From contig NC_079898.1 in the NCBI RefSeq assembly GCF_024868665.1, positions 18,410,403-18,474,402 of the forward strand: DNA of 64,000 nucleotides. Reading direction: 5' to 3'. This stretch comes from Triplophysa rosa. Its lineage: Eukaryota > Chordata > Actinopteri > Cypriniformes > Nemacheilidae. Made by a program: the position numbers and the translations under genes. The notes beneath the pieces are model-generated. The model was given only the letters and a program-made list of their open reading frames with translations, was not told where the DNA came from and searched no databases. Shown piece by piece: positions 63,901 through 64,000 of this stretch. Every line of letters starts with the position of its first letter. The stretch's first letter is position 1.

Positions 63901-64000
63901 CTGTGTAATCGATAGCAGAACATATCAGACGTTAACATAAAACATTGAATCAACTTGCATATTTAAATGTTCAAAATAGTGATTTTGAAACAGGAAGTAA

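Overview
The window is vertebrate nuclear DNA, almost certainly from a teleost and probably a cypriniform. The evidence is GT-AG split genes, LINE-2 retrotransposons with the teleost-type 3' tail, hAT elements with 8-bp duplications, and many copies of a fold-back MITE whose ends read AAAGGGATAGTTCACCC, a repeat I associate with carp-like fishes. There is no bacterial, phage or CRISPR content.

Four protein genes are readable. They form a block I recognise from human 10q11.23, with relative orientations kept: cefip/C10orf71 (minus, 1-6382, running off the left edge), vstm4 (plus, 21747-28850, eight coding exons), wdfy4 (minus, 63900 down to 33643, 48 coding exons read here, 5' end beyond the right edge), and lrrc18 (plus, 44726-45526), which lies inside a 5.1-kb intron of wdfy4 on the opposite strand. 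cefip and vstm4 are head to head about 15 kb apart; vstm4 and wdfy4 converge tail to tail about 4.8 kb apart.

Layout: 1-6.5 kb is the giant coding exon of cefip. 6.5-21.7 kb is gene-poor and repeat-rich: two related hAT elements (one carrying a TTAA-flanked MITE), a third hAT at 15118-19074 with an exact 8-bp duplication that contains an almost intact LINE-2, and a second 5'-truncated LINE-2. 21.7-29.2 kb is vstm4. 29.2-33.6 kb is intergenic, with a CpG-bearing stretch and a fold-back MITE. 33.6-64 kb is wdfy4 with nested lrrc18, several MITEs, a LINE/SINE tail, a THAP-like repeat, and intron stretches that look like conserved non-coding DNA.

The genes do not form an operon. From family knowledge, Cefip is a striated-muscle Z-disc protein that binds FHL2, Vstm4 is a single-pass V-set immunoglobulin receptor, Wdfy4 is a BEACH-WD40 scaffold needed in mammals for cross-presentation by type-1 dendritic cells, and Lrrc18 is a small leucine-rich-repeat protein. 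The reading frame closes across all 47 wdfy4 splice junctions and all 7 vstm4 junctions, which is the main support for the exon models. Exon limits were placed by eye from splice sites, phase and recalled family sequence; no alignment was run.
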